In this document: one piece after another, positions 6,967 through 15,003 of the stretch
Position numbering within the stretch: the first letter of the stretch is position 1
How the letters are laid out: the number at the start of each line of letters is the position of its first letter
DNA from: Desulfobacteraceae bacterium
GTDB lineage: Bacteria; Desulfobacterota; DSM-4660; Desulfatiglandales; Desulfatiglandaceae
Length of the DNA: 15,098 nucleotides
Direction: 5' to 3'
NCBI GenBank assembly: GCA_030589225.1
Contig: JAUUWD010000003.1
Location: 1-15,098 of the forward strand
Notes under the pieces: generated by a model
Database searches by the model: none
Seen by the model: only the letters and a program-made list of their open reading frames with translations
What the model was told of the DNA's origin: nothing
Translations under genes and position numbers: made by a program

Positions 6967-7944
6967 ATGGAGTTGTGGATATACACTAGCCGGAGGCTGG
7001 TTCAGATCGTTATCATTTTTTTTGTGATCCTCACGGTCTTGTTCCTACTTTTCCGCCTGGCCCCTGGGGACCCCGTGAGCAGGATGGTGGACCCCAATTT
7101 GACGCCAGAGGACGCACAACTTCTCATTGAAGAATTAGGCCTTGATCAGCCTGTGTGGATCCAATACTTCTATTACCTGAAGAACTTCTTAACGGGTCAC
7201 TTTGGCTTTTCCTTTCATTACGGGCGGCCGGTGGTTCAGATTATAGGGGACAGACTCCCTAACACCATTCTGCTCTTTACCACCTCCATTATCCTTTCCG
7301 CCCTGGTGGGCATATTTTTGGGCAAGATCGCGTCGTGGCACAAGGGAGAAAAAACGGACACGTGTCTGACCGTGGGCGCTTTAGTCACTCATACTGTCTT
7401 CCTCCCTTGGCTGGCCCTGATCATGATCTGGGTGTTTGCCTACAAGCTGGGTTGGTTCCCCATCACCGGAATGATTTCTGAGGAAGTATGGCTTGACCCT
7501 GACGCCGGCTTATGGCCCAAATCTGTGGATATTCTCCATCACATGGTCCTCCCGTTGACTACCCTGTTTCTCATACATTTCGGGAGCTACTTGCTGATCA
7601 TGCGCACCAGTATGCTGGAGACACTGAGAGAAGATTACATCCTTACCGCAAGGGCCAAAGGCCTTCCGGAAAAAGTGATTCGAAATCATCATGCAGCACC
7701 CAACGCTGCGCTTCCCGTGGTGACGAGCGTGGGCCTCAGCCTGGCCTTTTCCATTAACGGGGGGGCGCTTACAGAAACGGTCTTCACATGGCCAGGAATC
7801 GGCAGGGAGCTCGTCTTTTCGGTAAGCCACAATGATTACCCCCTGGCGCAGGCCTCATTCCTGCTCATCGCCGCTGTGGTGCTGGTTTCCAATCTGGTAG
7901 TGGATATCCTTTACGCCTACCTTGACCCACGGATCAGGTATTGA
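6967..7944 (+). CDS. ABC importer permease, DppB/OppB type
   Basis: A 325-residue inner-membrane protein, normal length for the first permease of a dipeptide/oligopeptide importer. A hydrophobic helix starts near residue 9, followed by LFRLAPGDPV, the usual N-terminal signature of DppB-type subunits, then about five more helices. The cytoplasmic coupling helix (EAA loop) is visible near residues 220-243 as ILTARAKGL followed by HHAAPNAALP. The C-terminus YAYLDPRIRY is a typical ending for this subunit. GAAGGA at 6951-6956 precedes the ATG by 10 bases. It would pair with the DppC-type protein encoded next to form the translocation pore. Only the substrate is uncertain. Confidence 0.9.
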   Translation: MELWIYTSRRLVQIVIIFFVILTVLFLLFRLAPGDPVSRMVDPNLTPEDAQLLIEELGLDQPVWIQYFYYLKNFLTGHFGFSFHYGRPVVQIIGDRLPNTILLFTTSIILSALVGIFLGKIASWHKGEKTDTCLTVGALVTHTVFLPWLALIMIWVFAYKLGWFPITGMISEEVWLDPDAGLWPKSVDILHHMVLPLTTLFLIHFGSYLLIMRTSMLETLREDYILTARAKGLPEKVIRNHHAAPNAALPVVTSVGLSLAFSINGGALTETVFTWPGIGRELVFSVSHNDYPLAQASFLLIAAVVLVSNLVVDILYAYLDPRIRY

Positions 7945-7963
7945 TTGGAATAATCTGTTGCAT

Positions 7964-8890
7964 ATGAGTGGAAAAAGTCTCGATAATAGGCGCGTACAAA
8001 AATTCCATTGGATGTCCCGATTCCTGTCAGGATGGGCTATCTTCAGGCAGAGCTTTCTTGGTAAGATTGGTCTTACGCTGCTGGCCTTGTTCGCTTTGAT
8101 GGCGCTCTGCAGCTTTATTCCGCCCCTCGTAGACCCCATGTACCAACCCATGGCAGGGGTGGATCCGGAGATTTCCACGGTGACGGGTCCGAGCACGAGA
8201 CACTGGTTGGGAACCGATTTCATGGGCCGGGATCTCCTGAGTCAGCTCTTGGCTGGTGCCAGAGTCGCCTTCATGGTGGGGGTTTCAGCGGCGTTTATGA
8301 GTGTGTTTCTTGGCACGGCCATAGGGATGATTGCCGGCTATATGGGGAAATTCGCGGACACCCTCCTCATGCGACTGGCAGACATTATCATGGTCATGCC
8401 GGCCCTGGTGGTGTTACTGATGCTGGCTGCACTTTTTGGCCAGCTCAGTATCTGGTTCATTGTTTTCTTTATTGCGCTGTTCCGGTGGCCAGGGGTGTCG
8501 AGGGTCATCAGGGCTCAGACCCTCTCGTTGAAGCACAGGCCTTTTATCGAGGCGGCCCGGGTGGCCGGGGCCTCACATCTGAGAATCATTTTCAGACATA
8601 TCACGCCCAATGTATTGCCTCTTTCATTTCTCTACATGACCTTTCAAGTGACTTCCGCGATTATCATTGAAGCGGCTTTGGCCTTTTTAGGGTTCGGAGA
8701 TCCCCGGACGATCAGTTGGGGAATGATGCTCCAATGGGTGTGGAAGACCGGACACATGTTCAACGCCCCTTACTGGCTTCTACCCCCAGGCATCTGCATC
8801 TCATTGATCACCCTTTCCTTTTATATGTTGGGCCGGGCCATGGATGAGGTGCTTGACCCGAGGCTGAGAAAGGAGGGGCAGACCGATTAA
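7964..8890 (+). CDS. ABC importer permease, DppC/OppC type
   Basis: A 308-residue inner-membrane partner of the preceding permease. HWLGTDFMGRDLLSQLLAG near residues 79-97 is the DppC-family signature that follows the first helix and periplasmic loop. FIEAARVAGA...HITPNVLPL near 193-218 is the EAA coupling helix, and the C-terminus LDPRLRKE is typical. I chose the ATG at 7964, 19 bases after the upstream stop. A TTG at 7922, overlapping the upstream gene by 23 bp, would add 14 non-conserved residues, and an ATG at 8011 is another option. The ribosome binding site is weak (TTGGAA at 7945-7950), so translation is probably coupled to the upstream gene. Confidence 0.88.
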   Translation: MSGKSLDNRRVQKFHWMSRFLSGWAIFRQSFLGKIGLTLLALFALMALCSFIPPLVDPMYQPMAGVDPEISTVTGPSTRHWLGTDFMGRDLLSQLLAGARVAFMVGVSAAFMSVFLGTAIGMIAGYMGKFADTLLMRLADIIMVMPALVVLLMLAALFGQLSIWFIVFFIALFRWPGVSRVIRAQTLSLKHRPFIEAARVAGASHLRIIFRHITPNVLPLSFLYMTFQVTSAIIIEAALAFLGFGDPRTISWGMMLQWVWKTGHMFNAPYWLLPPGICISLITLSFYMLGRAMDEVLDPRLRKEGQTD

Positions 8891-8891
8891 A

Positions 8892-9863
8892 ATGGCGCTA
8901 TTGGAGGTTGAAGATCTGACCATTGGCTATCAAAGCCAGAGGGGGTTTCTAAAAGCGGTGGAAGGGGTTTCGTTTTCTTTGGATAAGGGCAGGTCCTTGG
9001 GTTTTGTGGGAGAATCCGGCTGTGGAAAGACCACGCTGGGTATGGCCCTGATGAGATTGCTGCCCCCCAATGGGCGGATTCGGGAAGGCCGTATTCTCTT
9101 TGATGGCCAAGATCTCCTTGAAAAGACGGATGAGGAGATGAGACAGGTCAGGTGGCAAAAAATGGCCATGATCTTTCAGACCGCCATGAACGCCCTGAAT
9201 CCAGTGCACCGGGTTAACGACCAGATTGCAGAGGCAATCTTAACCCACAACCCTTCTCTTGGCAAACAAGTGGCATATAAACAGGTCGAAGGGCTTTCTC
9301 GACTCGTGGGGCTTTCAAAACATCGTTTGAGAGATTACCCGCACCAGTACAGCGGCGGGATGAAGCAGAGAGCCATTATTGCAATGGCGCTGGCCTGCCA
9401 GCCCAAGCTGATTATTGCCGATGAGCCCACTACTGCCCTTGATGTTATTGTCCAGGATCAAATCTTGGAAGAGATCAAGAATATTCAGAAAGAATTTGAC
9501 ATCAGCATCATTTTTATCTCTCACGATATCTCCATCGTGGCAGATGTATCCCACGATATCGGTATCATGTATGCGGGCCAGTTAGTGGAATACGGGGCCA
9601 GGGAGGAGGTGTTTGAGTCCCCAATGCATCCTTATACGAAGGCTCTCCTTTCATCCTATCCCACGTTGACAGGAGAAAAGGCTCAACTGATGCCTATTCC
9701 AGGTGAGGCACCCGATCTCATTCACCCGCCCTCTGGATGTCGCTTTTTTGATCGCTGCGCGGGGGCCAGAGCCTCATGCAGAACTAACCCTTTGGTATGG
9801 CTGGAGATAACACCAACGCACAAGGTCTTCTGTTACCAGTGTGGGAGGCAGTGTGGGAGATAA
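8892..9863 (+). CDS. ABC importer ATP-binding protein, DppD/OppD type
   Basis: A 323-residue cytoplasmic ATPase that powers the importer as one half of a heterodimer with the next gene product. Walker A is GESGCGKT (40-47), the signature is YSGGMKQR (153-160), Walker B is LIIADEPT (173-180) and the switch His is H211. The C-terminal oligopeptide-transporter extension follows ([14 protein letters not shown]) with cysteines at 283, 289, 296 and 314, matching the spacing of the iron-sulfur-binding tail described for some OppD proteins; two further cysteines lie at 317 and 321. The gene starts one base after the upstream stop, and AGGAGG at 8871-8876 lies inside the upstream gene, indicating tight coupling. 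The signature has YSGGM rather than LSGGQ, which is usual for this subunit. Confidence 0.92.
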   Translation: MALLEVEDLTIGYQSQRGFLKAVEGVSFSLDKGRSLGFVGESGCGKTTLGMALMRLLPPNGRIREGRILFDGQDLLEKTDEEMRQVRWQKMAMIFQTAMNALNPVHRVNDQIAEAILTHNPSLGKQVAYKQVEGLSRLVGLSKHRLRDYPHQYSGGMKQRAIIAMALACQPKLIIADEPTTALDVIVQDQILEEIKNIQKEFDISIIFISHDISIVADVSHDIGIMYAGQLVEYGAREEVFESPMHPYTKALLSSYPTLTGEKAQLMPIPGEAPDLIHPPSGCRFFDRCAGARASCRTNPLVWLEITPTHKVFCYQCGRQCGR

Positions 9864-9878
9864 AACGTAAGGATCATG

Positions 9879-10898
9879 ATGGGTAACGGCAAACAAACCA
9901 TCCTTGAGCTGGATCGTATCGTTAAAAGATATAGAACCAAGGGCTTCTTCTTCGGGGCACACGGGCAAGACGTCATTGCCCTCAATGAGGTATTCATCAA
10001 GATATTGAGGGGGGAGATATTCGGTCTCGTCGGTGAAAGCGGGAGTGGAAAGACCACGGCCGGACGCCTGATAGTCAGACTGGAACAACCTGACCAAGGA
10101 AAAATATATCTGGATGGTCGTGATATTACTGGCCTAAAGGGAAAGGCCTCAAAAGATTATTCCCGCCGGGTCCAGATGATCTTCCAGGATCCTTACCAAT
10201 CTCTGAATCCCCTGCTCTCAGTCTTTGACACGATCTCAGAACCTTTAATCATCCACAAAATTGGAAATGCCGAAGCCAGAGAGGACTCTGTGTGGCAGGC
10301 CATGAAATCGGTTGGCCTATCCCCGCCCCATGACTTCGCGCATCGTTATCCTCACCAACTGAGCGGGGGGCAGAGACAGAGAGTTGCTATTGCACATGCC
10401 ATGGTCCTGAAGCCGGAGTTTGTGGTGGCTGACGAGCCCACATCCATGCTTGATGCATCTATGTCGGCACAGATCTTTAACATCCTGCTTGAAATGCGGA
10501 GAAGACTTAAGGTAACATTTCTCTTTATCACCCACAGTTTAGCGGCTGCCCGCTACCTCTGCGATCGCATTGCCGTGATGTATAAAGGGAACTTGATGGA
10601 AATAGGACCAGCGGAGGAAGTCCTGCGAAATCCGAAACACCCATATACACAGGCCCTCATGGATGCCCTGCCTAAATTCGTGCATTCCGGGGGCGTAAAA
10701 CGCTACGAGACTCTTCTCCAGGCGGAGCGCGAAGTTTCCGGATATGTAGGGTGCCCCTTTTTCGTTAGGTGCAAGGTCGCCCGTGCACCGAAATGTAGCC
10801 GCGAAAAACCCCCTTTGAAGAAATTAGACGACTCCCACTCGGTAGCCTGCTTTTATGCAGAACCAGGGATTAAAACTAGATCTGGAGGCAAAGCATGA
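9879..10898 (+). CDS. ABC importer ATP-binding protein, DppF/OppF type
   Basis: A 339-residue ATPase, the second nucleotide-binding subunit of the importer. Walker A is GESGSGKT (52-59), the signature is LSGGQRQR (161-168), Walker B is FVVADEPT (181-188) and the switch His is H219. The FQDPYQSLNP Q-loop segment is typical of DppF/OppF. The C-terminal extension carries cysteines at 292, 298, 306 and 324, again the spacing of a possible Fe-S tail. Two ATGs are adjacent (9876 and 9879); AAGGA at 9869-9873 is better placed for the second, so that start was taken. The gap after the upstream stop is 15 bases. In this position many proteins have D-A-L-D-V after Walker B; here it is S-M-L-D-A, as seen in a subset of DppF-like subunits. 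Confidence 0.92.
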   Translation: MGNGKQTILELDRIVKRYRTKGFFFGAHGQDVIALNEVFIKILRGEIFGLVGESGSGKTTAGRLIVRLEQPDQGKIYLDGRDITGLKGKASKDYSRRVQMIFQDPYQSLNPLLSVFDTISEPLIIHKIGNAEAREDSVWQAMKSVGLSPPHDFAHRYPHQLSGGQRQRVAIAHAMVLKPEFVVADEPTSMLDASMSAQIFNILLEMRRRLKVTFLFITHSLAAARYLCDRIAVMYKGNLMEIGPAEEVLRNPKHPYTQALMDALPKFVHSGGVKRYETLLQAEREVSGYVGCPFFVRCKVARAPKCSREKPPLKKLDDSHSVACFYAEPGIKTRSGGKA

Positions 10899-11665
10899 AA
10901 TACCCTTTTATCATATCCCTGCCACACTGTTCCAACCAGATTCCTGAAGAAGTGAGACCGGCTTTTGCCCTCACCAAGGATGAAATATGGGAATCTACCG
11001 CCAGAGGGGTACTAGAGATTTTTGGATCAATCCCTGCTAAGAAAATCCTTTTTGCCCAGTGGAGCAGACTTGTGGTAGATCTGAACAGGAGCCCCAGCCG
11101 ACGGGATGTTAAAGGGGTCATCGCTCAAGTGGACTACCATGGCCGCTCCATCTATCGTTCAGGCTGCATCCCAGATGAAAAGGAGATAGAGCGGCGGCTA
11201 AGCAAGTATTACTGGCCTTTCCACAAATGCTTGGTTGAGTCGGTTCAAAAAACGGATATTAAGGCGTTATTTGATTGTCATTCTCTCAACGGGACTGGTC
11301 CGGAAGAAGCGCCTGATCCCGGAAAGAAAAGGAAGGATATTATCTTAGGTAATAACGGAGACCATTCTGGATATATGAATCCGGCGCGCGGCAGTATAAC
11401 CTGCCCTGCGGAAACCCTGCAGTTGATGAAAAAGGCCTTTCAAATGGCCGGATTTTCTGTTTCTATAAATGATCCCTATCCTGGCGGTTTCATTACGAAC
11501 TATCACGGTGAAAAATTCGTTGGCGCGGGAAAGACTGCCGTCCAGATCGAGATCAATCAGGATCTTTACCTAGACCCCACTCATACGCAACCATCGCCCA
11601 AAAGGTTAGAGGAGGTCAAGGCCAGGGTTTTGCAATCATTTGAGGAAATTGCCAGGAAATTGTAA
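10895..11665 (+). CDS. N-formylglutamate amidohydrolase family protein
   Basis: A 256-residue predicted zinc hydrolase of the N-formylglutamate amidohydrolase (HutG) family, which releases formate from N-formyl-L-glutamate. Family motifs appear in order: SLPHCSNQIP (8-17), VDLNR (61-65), DCHS (127-130), NDPYPGGFI (192-200) and QIEINQDLYLD (217-227), including the expected His, Asp and Glu metal and catalytic candidates. No signal peptide is evident, so it acts in the cytoplasm. Its ATG overlaps the ATPase stop by 4 bp (ATGA), with GGAGG at 10884-10888, so it belongs to the importer operon. No histidine-degradation genes are nearby, so a role on an imported N-acylated amino acid or peptide is more likely than classical Hut. 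The exact substrate is inferred, not shown. Confidence 0.82.
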   Translation: MKYPFIISLPHCSNQIPEEVRPAFALTKDEIWESTARGVLEIFGSIPAKKILFAQWSRLVVDLNRSPSRRDVKGVIAQVDYHGRSIYRSGCIPDEKEIERRLSKYYWPFHKCLVESVQKTDIKALFDCHSLNGTGPEEAPDPGKKRKDIILGNNGDHSGYMNPARGSITCPAETLQLMKKAFQMAGFSVSINDPYPGGFITNYHGEKFVGAGKTAVQIEINQDLYLDPTHTQPSPKRLEEVKARVLQSFEEIARKL

Positions 11666-11731
11666 TTAAAATAGGTACAATGGGCTTCTCAGGGAGATTT
11701 TTTGTATGAGCAGGGTAAGAGGGAAATCACT

Positions 11732-13303
11732 ATGAAATGGAAAATTACATTGTCAATCGTAGTTGGAAATTCAATCGGGGCCATTTTGACCCGTCTCTAT
11801 TTTTCCGTTATCGATCAACCCTATCATGCCCAGCAGGGCGTACCTCCTCTCCATAATGATCCTTTTTTTCTGATCGTCACCGGAGCCCTTATCTTTGCTT
11901 TCGTGTGGATTATGGTCCGGAAGTCCTCTCGCTTGTATCAGGTCGCGAATGATGAAGTATCAATTGACAGCATAGACGAAATATCCGCCCAAAAACTCAA
12001 AAGAGGAGCCATGCAATTTCCCCCTGTTGTAGCAGGAGTCTCTTTTCTGGTCTGGGTCCTGGCTGGCTTTATCTTTGGCTTGATTGAGCCTATCATTTCC
12101 GAAATGCTCTATGGAATCGACCCCCCTGATCTCATCGAATGTATAAAGCGCTTCTTTGGTATCGCCTGCATCGGAGGCTCAATCACCACTCTCTTTGTCT
12201 ATTTTTCTGTGGAAAGTCTCTGGCGAAAGGCAATACCAAAGTTCTTCCCTGAAGGAGATCTGAGCCAGGTGAAAGACGTCTTTAAGCTCCATGTGCATGA
12301 TCGCCTTTTCATCGCGTTTGTTTCGATCAGCCTGGTGCCCCTACCCTTGCTCGGGATTGCTGCCTACACAAAAGCACAGGCGCTCCATAAGGCTGACGCG
12401 ATCGTAAGAGCCCAACTCCTTTCATCTTTACTTGTGGAAATCATCGTTATCACAGCCATCTGTGTAGCCGCCTCCATTCTATTATCAGTCTTTGTTTCCA
12501 GTAGCGTTTCCACGCCCTTGAAGAAAATAGAAGCTGCCATGAAAGAAGTAGAGAAACAAAACCTGGATGTGCGTGTGGAGATTATATCAAACGATGAAAT
12601 CGGGTCTGTTACTGAAGGTTTCAATATCATGGTTAAGGGATTGAAAGAGTCTGAATCAATAAAGGATTCCTTCGGGAAATATGTGAGCCAGGAAATACGA
12701 GATGAGATCCTGTCGGGGAGAGTATCCCTGGATGGGGAGATGAAGAGGGTGACCCTGTTGTTTTCGGACCTCCGGAATTTCACCCCTTTTGTGGAATCTA
12801 CCCACCCCAAGCAGGTAATCACCGTAATGAACCAATATTTTACCCAGATGACAGAAGCTATCAAAGAAAACCGTGGTCTGGTTCTCCAGTATGTTGGGGA
12901 TGAAATTGAGGCGGTATTCGGAGCCCCTGTAAGCTATGACGATCATACGGATATGGCTGTTGAGGCTGCATTGGGGATGAGAAGACGACTGATTTTATTG
13001 AATCAAAGCCTTGAAAAACAAGGATTCAGCCCGTTCCAACACGGGATCGGTATTCATACTGGAGCTGTATTAGCTGGCAATATCGGAAGTAAAGACCGGA
13101 TTTCATATGCCCTGGTAGGCGATACTGTGAATTTAGCCTCAAGAATCGGGGGACTGACCAAGGAATTTTCCTGTGACATTCTCTTAAGTCAGACTACTTA
13201 TAACCTTCTCACCGGCAGTTTTTTCACCGAGCAGCTGTCTGCTGTTAAGGTCAAAGGCAAGAAAGAAGAGGTAATGATTTATAAACTTTTAGATCATGCT
13301 TGA
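11732..13303 (+). CDS. Six-helix HAMP class III nucleotide cyclase
   Basis: A 523-residue membrane protein predicted to make cyclic AMP or cyclic GMP. Six hydrophobic segments lie near residues 5-25, 45-62, 97-120, 140-160, 193-212 and 232-256. They are followed by a HAMP linker (about 257-312, with P262 and DEIG at 288-291) and a class III catalytic domain (about 335-520). Metal-binding D346 (LFSDLRNFT) and D390 (YVGDEIEAVFGAP) and the transition-state residues N467 and R471 (GDTVNLASR) are present, so activity is likely. The two base-selecting positions look like Q386 and A460 instead of the usual Lys and Asp/Thr, so specificity is unclear. The layout matches the Rv1318c/Rv3645 group of mycobacterial cyclases. 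The ATG has AAGAGGG at 11717-11723; a TTG at 11702 would add 10 residues. It lies 66 bp after the amidohydrolase gene and could share its transcript. Confidence 0.88.
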   Translation: MKWKITLSIVVGNSIGAILTRLYFSVIDQPYHAQQGVPPLHNDPFFLIVTGALIFAFVWIMVRKSSRLYQVANDEVSIDSIDEISAQKLKRGAMQFPPVVAGVSFLVWVLAGFIFGLIEPIISEMLYGIDPPDLIECIKRFFGIACIGGSITTLFVYFSVESLWRKAIPKFFPEGDLSQVKDVFKLHVHDRLFIAFVSISLVPLPLLGIAAYTKAQALHKADAIVRAQLLSSLLVEIIVITAICVAASILLSVFVSSSVSTPLKKIEAAMKEVEKQNLDVRVEIISNDEIGSVTEGFNIMVKGLKESESIKDSFGKYVSQEIRDEILSGRVSLDGEMKRVTLLFSDLRNFTPFVESTHPKQVITVMNQYFTQMTEAIKENRGLVLQYVGDEIEAVFGAPVSYDDHTDMAVEAALGMRRRLILLNQSLEKQGFSPFQHGIGIHTGAVLAGNIGSKDRISYALVGDTVNLASRIGGLTKEFSCDILLSQTTYNLLTGSFFTEQLSAVKVKGKKEEVMIYKLLDHA

Positions 13304-13426
13304 ATTGTTTTAACCCGACAATTGAAGCTGCCTGCAGCAAGCTGCGGGGAATGCGCTCGCTATGTATTTTCAAGATAGGTGATTCTCTCGCCTTGGCAGG
13401 ATACGAATTCCGAAAGGTTTATTATT

Positions 13427-14665
13427 ATGGGCGATACTTTATTCCTACAATTCTATAATAAAACAAAAAGTGGCTATTTTGATCTGTGTAATGGTTTTTC
13501 AGATACCTATGATCTGTGTAAAAGCAAAGGCGATTTTTATTGGACCGAACATGAGATATACCGTACAAAATGGTACTTAGATGAGACATATGAAAATAGA
13601 GAATTGCCCATTAATAAGGGCACAGTCTATATAAGCGCTATCTATATGAATCATTTGTATCAATCGTATATATGGGCAAAAGAATATCCGAATATCCGGT
13701 TTATAGTAGGTGGTCCTATTGCAGCAGAAAGACGAATCGATGAAAATGGCTGGCATCCTGTTTATGTAAAGGTTGACAGTTATGATATGTTGCCATCGAA
13801 TTTGGAAATAACTGGCAGAAGTGTAGAAGATTGGTTTGAGGTTCCAAACTTTTCCGGAAAATGGCAGGTTGATGTGCCTGAATTTGTGCCGGATGACAGC
13901 CGTGTCTATTTCTCATATACATTGGATACCGGGTGTTATTGGCGTAAATGTGTATTCTGCAACATTGCCCTTCATGCAAGGGAAGTATTCAGGAAAAGAA
14001 AGGATATGAAATATGAGTTTGAAGACATGAAACATAATGGACATAAAATAGTGCGTTTAAATACAGGATCTATAACAACGAAATACATAAGAGAAGTACT
14101 GCCTGAACTACCACGGAGGGATGACATGGAGTACCGGCTGTTCATGAGACCTGCTAAAGCGGAAAATACAGCTTTAAAGGAAGTGTTAAGTGAGTATGGT
14201 GGCAAATTTCCGAAACTAATATTGGGTTTTGGTATGGAGTTCCCAACTAATCGTATGTTGAGATATATTGGCAAAGGTTGTAATACGGATGAGGTGTTAG
14301 AATTTCTTCGTTTATGTTATGGAAATAGAATACATATTAATGCAAATTTCATATTAGGTTGGAATAACCTGATTGAAGATGATATTAGAGAACTGAAAAA
14401 TTTCATGGACAGTGTACCTGAGAATTCTATTACTACTTTTCAAATGAGATGGCTTTTTGCTCATCCACATACAAAGGTCCATGACACCTATAAAGGCAAA
14501 GCTATCAAATTAGGTCCATTTTATGAGGGTTTTCGCACTGAAATAAACGAAAAGCAAATGGAGTTAAACAGAGAAGCAGGAGACATTATTGGCCAATATA
14601 GCAGTATCAAACATTACAAGGTCGAAGGTATGGTAAATATCAGAAAGCATTTGGAAAAGAATTGA
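13427..14665 (+). CDS. Radical SAM protein with Cx4Cx2C motif, cobalamin-dependent-like layout; AT-rich
   Basis: A 412-residue protein of the radical SAM superfamily, which uses a 4Fe-4S cluster to split S-adenosylmethionine. The cluster cysteines appear to be C170, C175 and C178 (GCYWRKCVFC), spaced Cx4Cx2C rather than the usual Cx3Cx2C. The order of parts recalls B12-binding radical SAM enzymes: FIVGGPIA at 92-99 resembles the end of a cobalamin-binding fold, and LGFGMEFPTNRMLRYIGKG plus NFILGW (307-312) resemble the radical SAM barrel. However, the first domain is short and no DxHxxG motif is seen, so cobalamin binding is doubtful. The ATG has AAAGG at 13413-13417; a GTG at 13379 would add 16 residues. 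The gene is far more AT-rich than its neighbours, suggesting acquisition. Substrate unknown. Confidence 0.7.
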   Translation: MGDTLFLQFYNKTKSGYFDLCNGFSDTYDLCKSKGDFYWTEHEIYRTKWYLDETYENRELPINKGTVYISAIYMNHLYQSYIWAKEYPNIRFIVGGPIAAERRIDENGWHPVYVKVDSYDMLPSNLEITGRSVEDWFEVPNFSGKWQVDVPEFVPDDSRVYFSYTLDTGCYWRKCVFCNIALHAREVFRKRKDMKYEFEDMKHNGHKIVRLNTGSITTKYIREVLPELPRRDDMEYRLFMRPAKAENTALKEVLSEYGGKFPKLILGFGMEFPTNRMLRYIGKGCNTDEVLEFLRLCYGNRIHINANFILGWNNLIEDDIRELKNFMDSVPENSITTFQMRWLFAHPHTKVHDTYKGKAIKLGPFYEGFRTEINEKQMELNREAGDIIGQYSSIKHYKVEGMVNIRKHLEKN

Positions 14666-15003
14666 TGCAAAATCTTAACAGTTTAGCTATTTGAAAATAA
14701 TGTAACAAGGGCCGCGGGTATCTCTTTTCCCGCTTTACCGGGACAAAAACCTGCCTCATTTCATTGAACGGCAGATTAGCCCTAAAATTCATCCAGAGCA
14801 GCCCCAAAAGACAGACTCCTTTATAACAGTAGCCTTATCTGCCTGCTCCGTGCTCCTGTATAAGGTCACGGGGGCGTTCTACTATCTCAGAAGAATTTGT
14901 GTTGCGGCCCTTCTGAAAGAGATACCCGTGGCCCGATAATCCAATAATTTTTTCAATTGGCTAAAATGTTACACAAAATCTTGTTAAGTGAATGGAGGGA
15001 GGC
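14666..15003 (+). other. 338-bp gene-free region between the radical SAM gene and the lipoprotein gene
   Basis: No credible protein-coding frame is present; the longest start directly after the radical SAM stop gives only nine codons. Most of the region is taken up by the segment bounded by inverted repeats (14709-14934). The last 60 bases are AT-rich and should contain the promoter of the lipoprotein gene, but no convincing sigma-70 boxes are seen. Confidence 0.5.
14709..14934. repeat. 226-bp segment bounded by 20-bp near-perfect inverted repeats
   Basis: Bases 14709-14728 and 14915-14934 are reverse complements with 18 of 20 matches (mismatches at the sixth and last position of the left arm). 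The 186 bases between them have no reading frame but include further short complementary segments: CCTTAT (14833-14838) with ATAAGG (14860-14865), and CCGTG (14848-14852) with CACGG (14867-14871), which interlock. No obvious target-site duplication flanks the arms. It could be a non-autonomous mobile element (MITE-like), a structured RNA closed by a long stem, or the scar of an insertion. Confidence 0.5.

Noticed and set aside
13303..13323. AATTGT/ACAATT inverted pair right after the cyclase stop as a terminator
   Set aside because: It is only 6 AT-rich pairs with a 9-base loop and no T-run after it, so it is too weak to call.
14665..14694. Nine-codon reading frame overlapping the radical SAM stop, considered as a peptide substrate of that enzyme
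   Set aside because: It is too short, has no ribosome binding site of its own and no Cys- or Gly-rich core; an ATG next to a stop is common by chance.
14957..14972. Sigma-54-like sequence upstream of the lipoprotein gene (GG at 14959-14960 with a -12-like element ten bases on)
   Set aside because: The spacing is right and the start would fall about 20 bases before the ATG, but the -12 dinucleotide is AC instead of GC and the -24 box is only partly matched, so it is too weak to annotate.
14666..15003. tRNA, small RNA gene or CRISPR array in the largest downstream gap
   Set aside because: No cloverleaf with a T-loop sequence and no regularly spaced direct repeats were seen; only the inverted-repeat segment is supported.
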